A stretch of DNA of 64,000 nt, taken from positions 43,961,539-44,025,538 of the forward strand of contig NC_073311.1 of assembly GCF_027595985.1 (NCBI RefSeq). Reading direction: 5' to 3'. The position numbers and the translations under genes are program-made. Shown piece by piece: positions 11,223 through 23,161 of this stretch. The notes beneath the pieces were generated by a model. The model was not told where the DNA came from. It saw only the letters and a list, made by a program, of their open reading frames with translations, and did not search any database. Numbering within the stretch: position 1 is the first letter of the stretch; each line of letters begins with the position of its first letter. The DNA comes from Sorex araneus. Taxonomy: Eukaryota; Chordata; Mammalia; Eulipotyphla; Soricidae.

Positions 11223-12330
11223 ATCTATCAGGATTGCTTTATGTATGTCCTGTTGCATGCATCATTCTTTGATTCTGGCATTAGTGTAGTTGGTCAGGCA
11301 GACTGCTAGAGTAGCAGTGTGTAGATCATTCTGGAATGAGAAGAGTTGGATGCAGAGATCTTACTAAATTGTTGTTTGAGAGATGTCAGGATAGATGTGA
11401 GAATAGAAGGGAGGAAGGAAACAGACAAGGCTATAGCGGAAGTCATGGAGGACTTGGCAAAGGATGAGCTGTGAGGAAAGATAAAGATGTCTCAATGCCT
11501 AACTCTGGAAAGTTGAAACGGAGTCGTCCAAAGTAGAAGAACCAAACTGTAGAGCAGCCCTGGGAGGAGAAAGGGAACATTCAGTGGGAGTTCACCAGGT
11601 TTCAGTTTTGGCTGTACTAGAAGTTAGGTATTAGGCAGAATCATGCCCAATAGGCAGGAAGTGCTCATTATCTGTTGAGTGGATTTTCTAGGTCAGCAAT
11701 GTCCAGTAGAAATAGAATGAGGATCAATATATAAGCCACTAACAGTTTAAAAACTATCTAACAGTCAAGCTAAAAATGTGAACTGAAACTTGGAATTAAT
11801 TTTAATAATGTGTTTTACTTAATGCCAAAATATTATCTTTTCAGCATGTAGTCAATATATAAGTATGATATTTATTTTTGTGTGCTAAATATTCAAAATT
11901 CACTATTTTCTACCCATTTAACATCCCACTTTGGACCAGATATATCAAAACTTCAGAGGCCCCTGTACTGGTGGAGGTGAATCTAGGAGACAGTGAATTG
12001 TAATGACTGTACTTTAAAAGAGAAATCTGTGTGGCATCTGCATGAAGTAGAGGAGCAGATGATAAGATGGACTTTATAGGGAGGGATTGCTAGAGGAGAA
12101 TAGGGAAGCCAAAAATGATTCATTTTGTACCTCTGAAGACTACCGGGCCTGGGTAAAAAATTGACTTAATAGCAGTGATTCTATTTATGTTTTTTCCTAT
12201 TGGTCTCCTGTTTTCTATTTGCCAAGGATCTTGAGTATATATTTTCCACCCCCCTCTTACAATAATGTGTGTTTTTTGTGTTTTCATGACTATATTTCTC
12301 AGAATAGTGTTTTTCCCACATTAGGATATG
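11223..12330. other. Intergenic stretch with nothing recognised
   Basis: No repeat family, conserved exon or RNA gene recognised; open frames are short and composition is ordinary. Confidence 0.55.
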
Positions 12331-12620
12331 ATAAAAACCAAGCTCCGACATCTTATAGCCTAGTTCTCCCTCTGGGAGAACCTGGCAAGCTACCGAGAGT
12401 TTCCTGCCTGCATGGGAGAGCCTGGCAAACCCCCCATGGCATATTTATATGCCAAAACCAGTAACAATGATGGGTCTCATTCCTCTGACCCTGAAAGAGC
12501 CTCCAATTCATCACTGTTGGGAAGGATGTGTAAAGAGAAGCTTCTCAAATCTCAGGGCTAAGAGGAATGGAGACATTACTGAGACCGCTGGTGAAAATTG
12601 ATGATCAACGGGATGATGAT
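12331..12620 (+). mobile_element. Headless type C repeat, copy 2
   Basis: Same organisation as the copy at 5,141-5,448: start TATAGCCTAGTTCTCCCTCT, shared body, the extra internal segment, then GGAGACATTACTGAG and GATCAACGGGATGATGAT. Its tail runs directly into a 15-unit AGG microsatellite. Confidence 0.8.
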
Positions 12621-12621
12621 A

Positions 12622-12666
12622 AGGAGGAGGAGGAGGAGGAGGAGGAGGAGGAGGAGGAGGAGGAGG
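12622..12666 (+). repeat. (AGG)15 microsatellite at a SINE tail
   Basis: Fifteen perfect AGG units starting just after the GATGATGATA end of type C copy 2. The long Glu and Pro runs in the overlapping frames are artefacts of this repeat. Confidence 0.95.
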
Positions 12667-12916
12667 ATCTGATAAATTCCTGGGAATTAAAGCAAAGTGC
12701 CTGTTTTCAGAGAATCTGCAATATGATTGATAAGCAAGCATCTCATGAAGGAAAAGTAAGTAAATCGTAGGTAGAGGATTATATGATTAATGAATGATTT
12801 TGCTAAAAGTGAGGTACAGGAGTCCAAAGGAGAGAAAGATCCATAGGTTTGACACTGCTCTGAATGACAGAATTAGAACATGGGATGTATCTTAATTATG
12901 ATAATGGAAAAAAAGA

Positions 12917-15055
12917 ATTTTTTTAAGTTTATTTATTTATTTCAATAGTGAATCACGTGAATTACAGTTACATACTTACAAACTTTTGTGTTTGCATTTC
13001 AGAATACAACGATCGAGTACCACCAGTGCCAATTCTCAACCACCAATGATCCCAGTATCCCTCCCATGACCTCCACCTCATCCCTCCCCACCCCACCTCT
13101 GTGGCAGGGCATTCACTTTTGCTCTCTCTCTCCTTTTGGCTGTTGTGGTTTGCAATAGAGGCATTGAGTGGCCATTGTGTTCCATCTATAGTCTACGTTC
13201 AGCACACATCTCCCAAACCAAGCGGGTCCTCCAAACACCCTTTCCTTGGTGTTCCCTTCTCTATCTGAGCTGTCTTTTTCCCCAGCCTATGTGGCCAGCT
13301 TCCAAGTCATGGGGCAAACCGCCTGGTCCTTATTTCTACTATTCTTGGGTGTTGGTTTCCTATTCTGTTACTTTAAATTCCACAGATGAGTGCAATCTTT
13401 CTATGTCTATCCCTCTCTTTCTGACTCATTTCACTTAACATGATACTTTCCATTTTGATCCACTTATATGCAAATTTCGTGACTTCATCTTTTCTAACTG
13501 CTGCATAATATTCCATTGCATAGATGTACCAAAGTTTCTTTAACCAGTCATCTGTTCTTGGGAACTCGGTTTTTTTTTTTTAACAGATTCTGGTTATTGT
13601 AAACAGTTCTGCATTGAACACACAAGTGCAGATGTCATTTCAACTATACTTTTTGTCTCTCCGGGATATATTACCAGGAGTAGTATTGCTGGGTCAAATG
13701 GGAGTTCAATTTATAATTTTTTGAGAAGCATCCACACTGTTTGCCAAAAGGGCTGAACCAGTTGGCATTCCTACCAGCTGTGAAGGAGAGTCCCTTTCTA
13801 CCCACATCTGCGCCAACACTGAACACCAGTGCTTTTGTTATTTTGGATGTGGGCCAGTCTCTGTGGTGTGAGATGATATCTCATTATTGTTTTGATCTGC
13901 ATCTCCTTCATGATTAGTGACAAAGAGCATTTTTTCATGTGCCTTTTGTCCATTCGGATATCTTCTTTGAGAAAGTTTCTGTTCATTTCATTGCTCCATC
14001 AGAGATGGGGTTGAATGTTTTCTCCTTGTAGAATTTAAGCAGTGCCTCATATATCCTTGACATCAACCCCTTATCAGATGGGTATTGGGTGAATATACAT
14101 TCCCATTCTATATACTATTTTTGTAATGTAGTCCTTGTTTCTTTTGAGCTGCAGAAGCTTCTTTGTTTAAGATAGTCCCATTTGTTTATCTCTGTTTCCA
14201 CTTGCTTGGCCAGTGGTATGTCATCTTTGAAGATACCTTTAGCTTCAATGTCGTAGAGGGTTTTGCCAATTTTATCTTCAATGTACCTTATGGATTCTGA
14301 TCTGATGTTGAGGTCACTAATCTATTTTGATCTGACTTTTGTACATGGTGTTAGGTAGAGATCTGAGCCCATTTTTTGGCATGTAGCTGTCCAGTTTTGC
14401 CAGCACTATTTGTTAAAGAGGCTTTCCTGGCTCCACTTCACATTTCTTGCTCCCTTATCAAAGACTAGATAATCATATATTTGAGGGTGTGTGTCAGGAT
14501 ATTTCACTCTGTTCCATTGGTCTGTGTCTCTGCCTTTGTTCCAGTACCATGCTGTTTTAATTATTACTGCTTTGTAATAGACTTTGAGGTTGGCCTCCCG
14601 TCTTCTTTTTTCCCAAGGATTGCTTTACTTATTCATGGCAGCTTATTGTTCCATGTGAATTCCAGGAGTGTTAGCTCCATTTCTTTGAAGAATGTCATGG
14701 ATATCATGGATATCCTTATAGGGATCACATTGAATCTGTACAGGGCTTTGGGAAGTATTGCCATTTTGACAATGTTAATTCCCCCAATCCATGAGCAGGG
14801 GATATCTTTCCATTTCCTAGTGTCCTCTTTTTTTTTCTGTGAAGTACTGTTTTGTAGTTTTCTTTTTATAGGTCCTTTACCTCCTTAGTTAATCTGATTC
14901 TGAGGTACTTGATTTTTCTGAGGCATGATTGTGAACAGGATTGTTTTTTTTTCATGTCACTTTCTTCTCTCTCATTATTTGCGTATAGGAAAGACATGGT
15001 ATTGGGTATTGATTTTATATCCGGCAACTTTACTATACAAGTCTATTTCATGTGA
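12917..15055 (-). mobile_element. L1 LINE 3' half, antisense
   Basis: Reading the minus strand: L1 ORF2 3' part and 3' UTR. Plus-strand signatures include CATAATATTCCATTGCATAG, GGTCAAATGGGAGTTC and GAGATGATATCTCATTATTG, the usual complement of L1 ORF2. The 3' UTR end is at 12,917 (A-rich on the minus strand). Many stops; dead. Cut at 15,055 by the RTE element. Confidence 0.9.
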
Positions 15056-16122
15056 CGACTGGAATGGGAAGGAATGGGAATGAAGATAGACGGTTGGCAA
15101 CTACACCACCTCCGCTTCACTGATGACATCGTTCTCATAACACCAAACATTAGCCAAGCGGCACAAATGCTTGCCAACTTCAACCGCGAGTGTGGAAAGG
15201 TCAGTCTGCAGCTGAACCTCAACAAGACAATGCTCATGAAAAACGAACTAGTCCCTGACACTCCATTTGCTCTCAATGGAACTAACATCTCTGAACGCAG
15301 CAACTATGTGTACCTGGGTTGAGAACTCAACATGAGGAACGACTTGGCACCAGAACTGCACAGGAAGAAGACAGCAGCGTGGAACGCCTTCAAGAGTGTT
15401 GAAGAAGTGGTTAAGAGGACAAAGGACCTCCGACTCTGGGCACATCGTTTCAATTCCACCGTTCTTCCTGCACTAACGTATGCCTCAGAGACCTGGGCCC
15501 TACACAAACAGGATAAGAACGCTATTTGGATATCCCGAAGAGGAATCAAAAGAGCTATGCTAGGAGTATCACATCTCAAGTGAGAGAAGGAATCCGGAGT
15601 TCCGACCTCCGTTGACGGTCAAGAATCAGGGACAGGGGCCGGAGCGATAGCATAGTGGGTAGGGCATTTGCCTTGCACGCGGTCGACCTGGGTTAGATCC
15701 CCGGCATCCCATATGGTCCCCCAAGCACTGCCAGGAGCAATTCCTGAGTGCAAAGCCAGGAGTAACCCCTGAGCATCGCTGGGTGTGACCCAAAAAGAAA
15801 AAAAAAATCAGGGACACTGTCTCATTTGCCAAGACATCAAAAGTCAGATTGGCTGGAGACATAATGCAATTCAGAGACGACTGCTGGACTAGAGCTGTTA
15901 CTGACTGGATTCCACGGGAGGACAAAAGACCGCATGGCCGCCCACCAATGAGATAATCAGACTTCTTCATCAACACCCTGAAGGATTGGTTTGAGGCTCT
16001 TCCTGTTCCTGGAGCAAACAGATATCATTGGGCTACACTAGCATGCGATAGGGACAAATGGAGACATTACTGGCGCCCGTTCAAGCAAATCAAAGATCAA
16101 CGGGAAAACAAGTGATACGAAC
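15056..16122 (+). mobile_element. RTE-clade LINE, 3' part of reverse transcriptase ORF (dead)
   Basis: Translation shows an RTE-type non-LTR reverse transcriptase: KIDGWQLHHLRFTDDIVLI (the catalytic xDD box, with Thr for the usual Ala), QLNLNKTM, FALNGTNIS, YVYLG, ELNM, TVLPALTYASETWAL, RAMLGVSHL, IRSSDL, WTRAVTDW, GRPP and, at the end, DKWRHYWRPFKQIKDQREN. It is 5'-truncated and carries stops (TGA at 15,320, others near 15,614 and 15,954) and a frameshift near 15,575. A SOR SINE interrupts it at 15,635. It lies inside an antisense L1. Its 3' end (16,056-16,106) matches the tails of the type B and C SINEs here. The RTE clade includes BovB; whether this element is BovB-like or a separate lineage I cannot decide. 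Confidence 0.9.
15635..15805 (+). mobile_element. SOR SINE inserted in the RTE LINE
   Basis: Full-length, little-diverged copy: GGGGCCGGAGCGATAGCA head, TGGTCCCCCAAGCACTGCCA middle, GGGTGTGACCCAAAAAG and a poly(A) tail. Flanked by perfect AATCAGGGACA at 15,624-15,634 and 15,806-15,816. Confidence 0.95.
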
Positions 16123-16790
16123 AAATGAACATCTTCAGCATTTCATCTCTGAACTCTTTGTCGGAGAGCTCATATTTGTGGGTAACGCCTGTTGAGGCTT
16201 CTGGACTCTTCATCCTCTCTTCTCATGGTGGGGATTTGAGCTGTTTTTTCATGTTGTTGTGGTTGTATGAAGGTGTGATACAGTTTACTTCCAGTTTACT
16301 ACCACTATTCCCTCCTGTAGCAAGAAAGGATTCTAGATGAGCTCAATCAATGGTGGTTGCCTTCCCCCCCACCCATTTTATAATATGTCCTTACTCTCAG
16401 GTGTTCCTCTATGCTTATGTGGAGCCTCCAGTGAAGCTTTCGAAGGATGTGGTCATTTATATTGGGCTTGTATAGCTTCTTGTGTTCACAAGTATTTTTG
16501 GTGAAATTGGAATAGACTAGTGGGCTATTGGCCTATAGTGCTTGAGATAGGTAGGATCTTACTCACGAAATTAGGTGATTAAAATTGAGATGTGACTCCG
16601 GAATACCGGGAACTGGGAAAATAACTTCGGCTGCCACCACCCAGCTGAGGCCACGCCCACTACAGTGGAGGCCACACTCCCACTGTGGAGGCCACGCCCC
16701 AACTGCGCTGTAAGTGGAGGGGTCACACACCCGGGGTGGGGTGGGGGGCAAGCCAAGGCGGAGGCATTGGCTAATGGCATGTGCCTGCCG
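16123..16790 (-). mobile_element. L1 LINE 5' end (ORF1 start and 5' UTR), antisense
   Basis: The minus strand encodes an ORF1-like N-terminal stretch (THKYELSDKEFRDEMLKMF) near 16,125-16,190, preceded by 5' UTR with a GC-rich repeat of GTGGAGGCCAC units (16,640-16,710). Together with 12,917-15,055 it appears to be one L1 whose middle (~3 kb: ORF1 end, endonuclease, start of RT) is missing, with the RTE copy at the gap. Confidence 0.7.
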
Positions 16791-16842
16791 GAAAAGGATT
16801 TATGAAAAGGCAGGGATGCATAGAATTGTTTAAATATAATAG

Positions 16843-16944
16843 CACTGTAGCACTGTCATCCCATTGTTCATAAATTTGCTCGGGCGGGCACCAGTAATGT
16901 CTCCATTGTGAGATTTGTTTTACTGTTTTTGGCAAATCGAATAC
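16843..16944 (-). mobile_element. 5'-truncated type B SINE with perfect 10-bp target duplication
   Basis: Only the last ~100 nt of a type B element, from GTATTCGATTTGCC through the RTE-like tail. It is flanked by identical AATATAATAG at 16,833-16,842 and 16,945-16,954. The truncation at the head end, with intact tail and clean duplication, is the product expected from target-primed reverse transcription. Confidence 0.88.
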
Positions 16945-16954
16945 AATATAATAG

Positions 16955-19776
16955 ATATAGGGGAAATATAAGGTAACACATTGGAGCAGCAGCCGCTGAG
17001 TAGTCACCGAAGTTTCTGAGGTGTGCTAAATGAATTTTTGTTATCATCTAAATACATGAATTGAAGAGAGAAAATCTGGTAGACAGTTGATGCAATCTGT
17101 TTGCAAAGGAATAATGACGATTCCTTTGGGTATAGGCAGGAGGAGAGATATGAGAGAAGTTTGGATAAAGTTCACAGGATATTTTGTTTGAGACTAAATA
17201 TGCACTTGATGGTGAAATGTGTTGCTAAGGAAAGCTCCACAAGTTTTGAACTTGGTTGAACGAGTGATGGTGCCATAAACTGAAAACTTTTCGGGGTCTG
17301 AGAGAAGATAATGTGTTGCAGTCAAAGTGATGGAATATATGCAAATGGAAATTTCTAGTAAGTCTTCAGATGACTAAGGGATTTGAAGAATGTAGTCACT
17401 TCGTGTTCCTTCTGCCTATATATTGTTTACTTTATGTGTTTTCTGTGGTTCTGTTGATTACACTTTTGCATGTGGGTTGAAGATCCTTTGGCTTCAAACC
17501 TATATTTGGGGCATGGTTAAATTAGAGTGCCAATGAGTCCAAGGTCATGAGTTTGATCCCCAGAAAAGGCAGTTATTTTTATGGAAAGGAAAATGGTATT
17601 TCATTGTTAATAGATGTTACCCTTAATCCTGTCTGTCTCTATATTATGTGGTGCTGGTCTGTAGGGGAGAAAGTATGGGAAAATATCTACAATTTATTAA
17701 AAGTACTAGAACAATGTTAAAGTGTCTTCTTTATTCACATACTTTCCTCTGATTCTGGGACTTTCAGAGACAACCTTGACTAGAAGCATATGGATTTACA
17801 TATTTATTTTCCTACATTCACTTTATTCTCAGGTAAAAGGTCTCATGAGAACCCAGGAATTTGTGGTTCTTCAGTGGAATTGCCTCCCTGGAAGTGTCAA
17901 AGTAGTAACAGTTTGACTCAAAGAAGCAGCTTAATGAAATTGTACAAATAAAGCTTGGAGAACATGCACGTACCTAAAAGACTCACTAGGCCAATAGTTC
18001 AGTGACAGATTTTTCCTTAGCTTATCATGCTCCTTTAACTTACTGCATAAGATTTTTACAAAGTGATCATATAAGGATATGGCAGAGAATGTGCTGTGTT
18101 TAAAAATGTAGCTGTATCCTGTAGATCAGGCTTCGGACAAGACCACAGAAAGTGTCTTCCACAAAAGTTCACACTGCCAACATTTGCTGGGATAGCATCT
18201 GTTTCTGTAGATACTGAACTTTCAAAAATCAATCCTAGAAATTCTCAAATTGCTTTTCCAGCTGACTGATACACCCCTGGGTCCTGCAGGAGCAGCCCCA
18301 AGGAGGATTTGGAATAATGTTGCACACATATTGAAAGATTCTAAATAAATCCTCATGGCTTAAGGAAGGACTTGGAAAATAGGTTCACTTTTCTTTCATG
18401 GAATAAGTGTGTGCCACATCAGGGATATTTTTATTATTTAACATTATGGAAAAAATTGAAGTCTGAGGAATAAGAGACCAGGCCATCAAATATCATTTAA
18501 TAGATTTCTAAGAATAGCATGATGACAGAGAAGAATATGGGTAGGAACAAACATGCTTAAAAGGAAAAGGCAGAATGACTAAAGTTATATGTTGATGAGT
18601 GCACTAAAATGGTTGAAAACAATGATTTGTGTTTAGCTTGTGTGTTTGACAATGGGATGAGTTTCCCATAAAGCTTAATTTATTAAATTTAAGAAAATAT
18701 TATTTATTCTGAGATTATATGCATGACATGCTATTATAATAATTTCCCTTTTAATGTTATAATGATGCTGATGGATTTATTTTAAATGTCCTAATTTTAG
18801 CATAAGAAAAAATTTGTCACCCTATGTAGTTTACCCACAGCTTCTACTTTTATTTTTGGAAATGTCTCTGTTTAAGAAGCTTAAAAGTTTAGAATTATTG
18901 CATGATAATGTTTGACCTTTAGATATCCATATGAAGTGGGCTATTCTTCTTCTTATTCTCTTATTACTCCTGTTTTGCAAAAAAGGGAAGCCCAGAGTCA
19001 AAAGAATGTTGAATTTGCCCCAAATACCCAGTTAGAAGTGTCAGAGCCACAAAACAAATTCACATCTGCTTAATTTCTAAGCTTCTGTTTATGACCATGG
19101 TTATTTATGTGTGTGTATTAGTTAATGGGGCAGAAATCTTTCAGGATTTTTTCTTAGATAATTAATTTTCTATTATAGCTTAGATCACATGGTCATAGTT
19201 ATGGTAACAGTTATGGTCTTGATGTACCAAGTTACTGGATTTTCACTACCACCAAAGTGTAAAATGACCCTCCACCACTGTCCCTATGTTCCCTGTCACC
19301 TTCCTAGGAGTTTCAAACAGAGTACACTGAACATGGGTAGGAAAGAGAAGAGGAGTCAAATAAAAGAGGTGATTGAACATAGAGATGAAGAGTGTCAGAT
19401 AGTCAACCCATCTTTAGAGCAGGGTGACACGGAGAACAGGTGATTTCCTATCTGAAAAAAAACCATTTGGTTTAAATTAGGTCTATTTGGGTAACATGCA
19501 GCTCAGGGTGGAAGGCAGAAAGCATGGAGAGATGAACTGCAACATACCATATAAACATAGGGAGGGAAAGGGATGATGCTGTGACTTTTCTCCCCAACTT
19601 TTGTTAGTGCTACATCTTCTTGGCCCGACTTATGCAGAAACCAGTGAGCACAGGTGCTTTGAAATACTGGTCCTGGTGAAAAAGCCAATGAAGGGAAGCT
19701 GAGGAAATGTCTATGAGAGCAAACAGGAGAACAAACAGAGCATTCTAACAGAAAAATAAATGCATTACGCTATGAG
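16955..19776. other. Intergenic stretch, nothing beyond one MIR
   Basis: AT-rich sequence with a MIR fragment at 18,945 and otherwise only short chance frames. Confidence 0.55.
18945..19090 (-). mobile_element. MIR fragment, antisense
   Basis: CCTGTTTTGCAAAAAAGGGA and AGCCCAGAGTC resemble the complement of the MIR core. Confidence 0.6.
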
Positions 19777-19823
19777 TTTTTTTTTTCCTTTTTGGGTCAC
19801 ACTATTATTATTGCTCCAGCCCC
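19777..19823 (-). mobile_element. 47-bp SOR remnant with internal deletion
   Basis: Only the two ends remain: TTTTTGGGTCACACTATTAT (tail complement) joined to TTGCTCCAGCCCC (head complement), with ~120 nt missing between. Confidence 0.7.
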
Positions 19824-22169
19824 AACACTGTGACTTTCATTGCAGCAGTGTAATCTAGTGATGACAGGAGAGACTTTTTGATATTAACACACCACAAAAC
19901 TTTATTTGGTTATAGGAAGAGATCAGCACGTCCCCCATTCCAGAGGCAGGAAAAAGAAAAAAATAACCACAAAAGAATTTGGGTCTAGGGGTTATTTGAC
20001 CTTTGAACATTTTAGACTCTATATGTGGTTGAAATAAAAGCTCGGAGTCAAAGATGACTGGGGACCAGAACATTTTAGGTACTAGAATGTGCTGGACTCT
20101 TTTACTGCTTCACCGCTCTTTCTAGAAGCAAGCACTTTTCCCATCTGTGTTTCTGTCTCTCTCTTACTCCCTGTCTGTGTCTCTGTCTCTCTTTCTCTCT
20201 CTATTCCTTTCAAGATTTTGAGCTGGGAAAGAGAGCTCCATGTATGTGAAATGAAATGATGAATTCAGCAACAGAACTTGTATAGAGAATTTAGAAAGTT
20301 GTCCGGGGCAGATGTTATGACTTTCTCCAGATTTCCATTTGGAAAGAGAGTCTCTCCACTGTTCCCCCTGGAGGAGGCTGGAAACTAAGCAGAAGTCACT
20401 GAGCTACATAAGCAAAGTCGACGCAGAAAATTATAGGGCACTTACTTAATTTTAGATTTTCTTGGTAATAATCATTAAAAAGGGAAGACTCCCAGCCACA
20501 TTTTTTACCTTGCTCAAAGTCCAAGGTTAAATTCTTACTTCTGATGTATTGCTGCAATTGTCTCCGATTCAATTTACATCTGTTTCTGTTTTTAGTGACT
20601 ATCCTATTCTTTCAAAATCATCACATCCCATCACAAGGAGAAGGAAAGGACATTTAGAAACCAGATGTTATATTAACCATAACCATTATCCTTTATTGGA
20701 TCCCAAAGAGGTTTAATCTCTATCTGTGAGCAGGTGAGGATGGTACCAGCTTTCAGCTGAGCTTTCTACCTTCTGAAGTTTCATGGAGGAAAAGGGCTCA
20801 GGATCTGCCACCAACCCCAGAGATTCTGGAACAGGGAACTTCATAATCCTTGTGGATAGCCAATTTGTTCAATCTTATCAGCTCATTAATTTATGATAAA
20901 CCCTTTAATGGACTGATATAAAATTAATAGATAAGATTGAATTGTACAGTTTAAATTAAGGTCAAAATGATGCCTGAGCTGGAATATCAAAGAAAACTAA
21001 AAGGGAAATAGTTTATAACAAAATAGCATGTGGTATGAAAAATGCTCAGAAATTTCTACAACTCTATTTTAAAAAATGAGTGAATGGTCATATGTTTATT
21101 GTCTGTGGGGCACTGTGAATGAGATAGCTGTCAGCCTTTTGATGGAAGTACTAACAGCAGAGTTTTCATTACCTTTTGTAATGTTTTCTCTAAGCCAGTA
21201 GAGAAGTTCCAAACAGCAAAAAGTGCAAGACTACAACTGTTCTCCTCATTTACATAATTGCTATTCTCCCAAATTCAACTTATATTAGTATCATACAAAG
21301 ATATTTTAAGTTTATAACTGAAGTGGAAACATGCTCTAGGATTCTATAAATAGGTTTATCACTTACATTAAATGTCTGGAGTCCTGCCCTCTGCTCCATA
21401 AATGTCTACAATATCATTTTCCATCATCGTGATCTAAATGCAACCTATGGATTAAAAAAAATTGCTATCTATGGCCAGTGTGCTGTGGCCAGCAGGAACC
21501 CTGGTGTGGGCTGACTGATGCTGCTCTGAAGGGTTGGGAATATAGGAATGTGGATCTCATGAAATGTACATTTTTGTTTCTAGAAACCCCAATGCAACCA
21601 GATCCCTTGAAAGCACACTGGCTTTGACAAATTGTCAAGATGAAAGCAGGTGGATTGTTGCCAAAGCTCTTGGTGAGATTTTTAATAATCAGCTTCTAAA
21701 GTTACTTAGATGGAAGTGTTTTATTTCTGGGTTGGACCTATGTTTCTTCAATGCAAGTGTACTGAACTTGCATTCTAACGGGTGCTACATGCACAATAAG
21801 AACCACACCCACCAACAATGCAATCTGAATGAATAGAGGTATGAGTAGTGACAATAGGTATGAAGTATTTTGCGCTGTTTTTTTTTGGCGGGGGGCACCT
21901 AGTGATGCTCAGGAGTTACTCTGATATGAAGTCTTTTGAAAACAAGGCACATGGTTGAAAATCCAGTCAGAGACCTTGGGAATTGGGGAAAAATACTTGC
22001 TTATCTTAATTTATGATTTATTATTTTTACAAATAGGTTTGTTGAAGGTACAATTTGCTGTATTTATCTTTAGCATGTCAAAGCAAATTTGAACAAAAGT
22101 GAATCTGTCAATGTGAAGAGAATTGTGGGTGTGTCTGGATTTAGGCTAAATTAACAAAAAAACACAAGT
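19824..22169. other. Intergenic stretch with nothing coding
   Basis: A TCTC-rich patch near 20,150-20,205 and a SOR remnant at 21,878 are the only recognisable features. Confidence 0.55.
21878..21965 (-). mobile_element. Diverged partial SOR SINE, antisense
   Basis: TTTTTTTTGGC..GGGGCACC, AGTGATGCTCAGGAGTTACT and AAACAAGGCACATGG resemble the complement of SOR; the middle is lost. Confidence 0.5.
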
Positions 22170-22390
22170 TTTGACCTCCTCAGACTCAGGTTCAAGGCTG
22201 TTATTGCTGGTCTTTTGTCTCTAAGCCTCTATTCCTTCCTTTGTAAAATAAGATTCATAACACTGCTTGACTGATGGATTTTTTTTTATGAATACTAATG
22301 AGATAATACAGGTAAGCCACTTGGATTTGGTATAGTGACTGATCTTTGCAAATGCAAGTGTTTGGTAAATATGTCATTGTAATGGTGGCC
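22170..22390 (+). mobile_element. MIR element
   Basis: CTCTAAGCCTCTATTCCTTC, TTTGTAAAATAAGATTCATA and ATGAGATAATACAGGTAAGC follow the MIR order. Confidence 0.8.
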
Positions 22391-23161
22391 ATTATCACTA
22401 ATAAAGATCTGACAGGTAGGAATAATATTTATGTACGTGTGTAAAAGATGATTGTGATATGACCTCAAAGACCTTGAAGGAAGGTAGAATTTTTTTTTTT
22501 AGAGATAGAATTTCTCTTTTCTTTAGAAGAAAGGCATGTTGGGGACATACCCAGTACTAAAAGGTGAGCCCAAGTACTTCCTACTCCCAGCCTTGGGCAA
22601 AGTTGTAAATAGAGCAAGACTGCTATGCAAGGCAAGAGAATTTCCTAGCAAGCTCTTCCTAGGGGGAAAATGGAAGGATTAAATAGGAAGGAGTTCCTAT
22701 CTCACTAAAAGACAAGGAGGCAGGGAGGCAGTCTAGGGTTTCCTGGTGAGTTTTAAAAAGTACTGTGGTTGAACAGCTGATTTCTGCCCAGCACTGCTCT
22801 TGCCTCCCAACTCACCCTCCTTCAATCTCACCCTCCACAGAACCCAAACTAGATAGCCAATGAGGAACCAAGGGAGCAAAGTGTTGTCCATGTTGAAGAG
22901 AAGCTACAGAAGGAATTGTGTAAATCACCAACTATCGATGATGACCTGAGAAATGTTAGTTCTAGGGAAACCTCCTCCCCTATCTCTTCTCCTACAACCT
23001 ACACTTTGAGGAAACAAGGTGAGGAGTGACGGTGAGCAGCATGTGGACAAGTAGCCTTTAGTGTTATTATGATTTCCTAAAATCTATTACAACCCCCTCA
23101 TTTAAAAACAAACAAACAAACAGTGGCAATTGGATAGTTTTTCAAGCAGTTTAGAAAGTAT

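Noticed and set aside
12511-12770. Poly-Glu and poly-Pro open frames
   Set aside because: Produced by translating the (AGG)15 microsatellite on both strands.
14481-14888. 135-residue plus-strand open frame
   Set aside because: Antisense to L1 ORF2; chance frame inside a dead LINE.
15635-15720. Possible tRNA gene at SINE heads
   Set aside because: A and B boxes are present, but each head continues into a SINE body and is repeated across the window; these are tRNA-derived SINEs, not tRNA genes.
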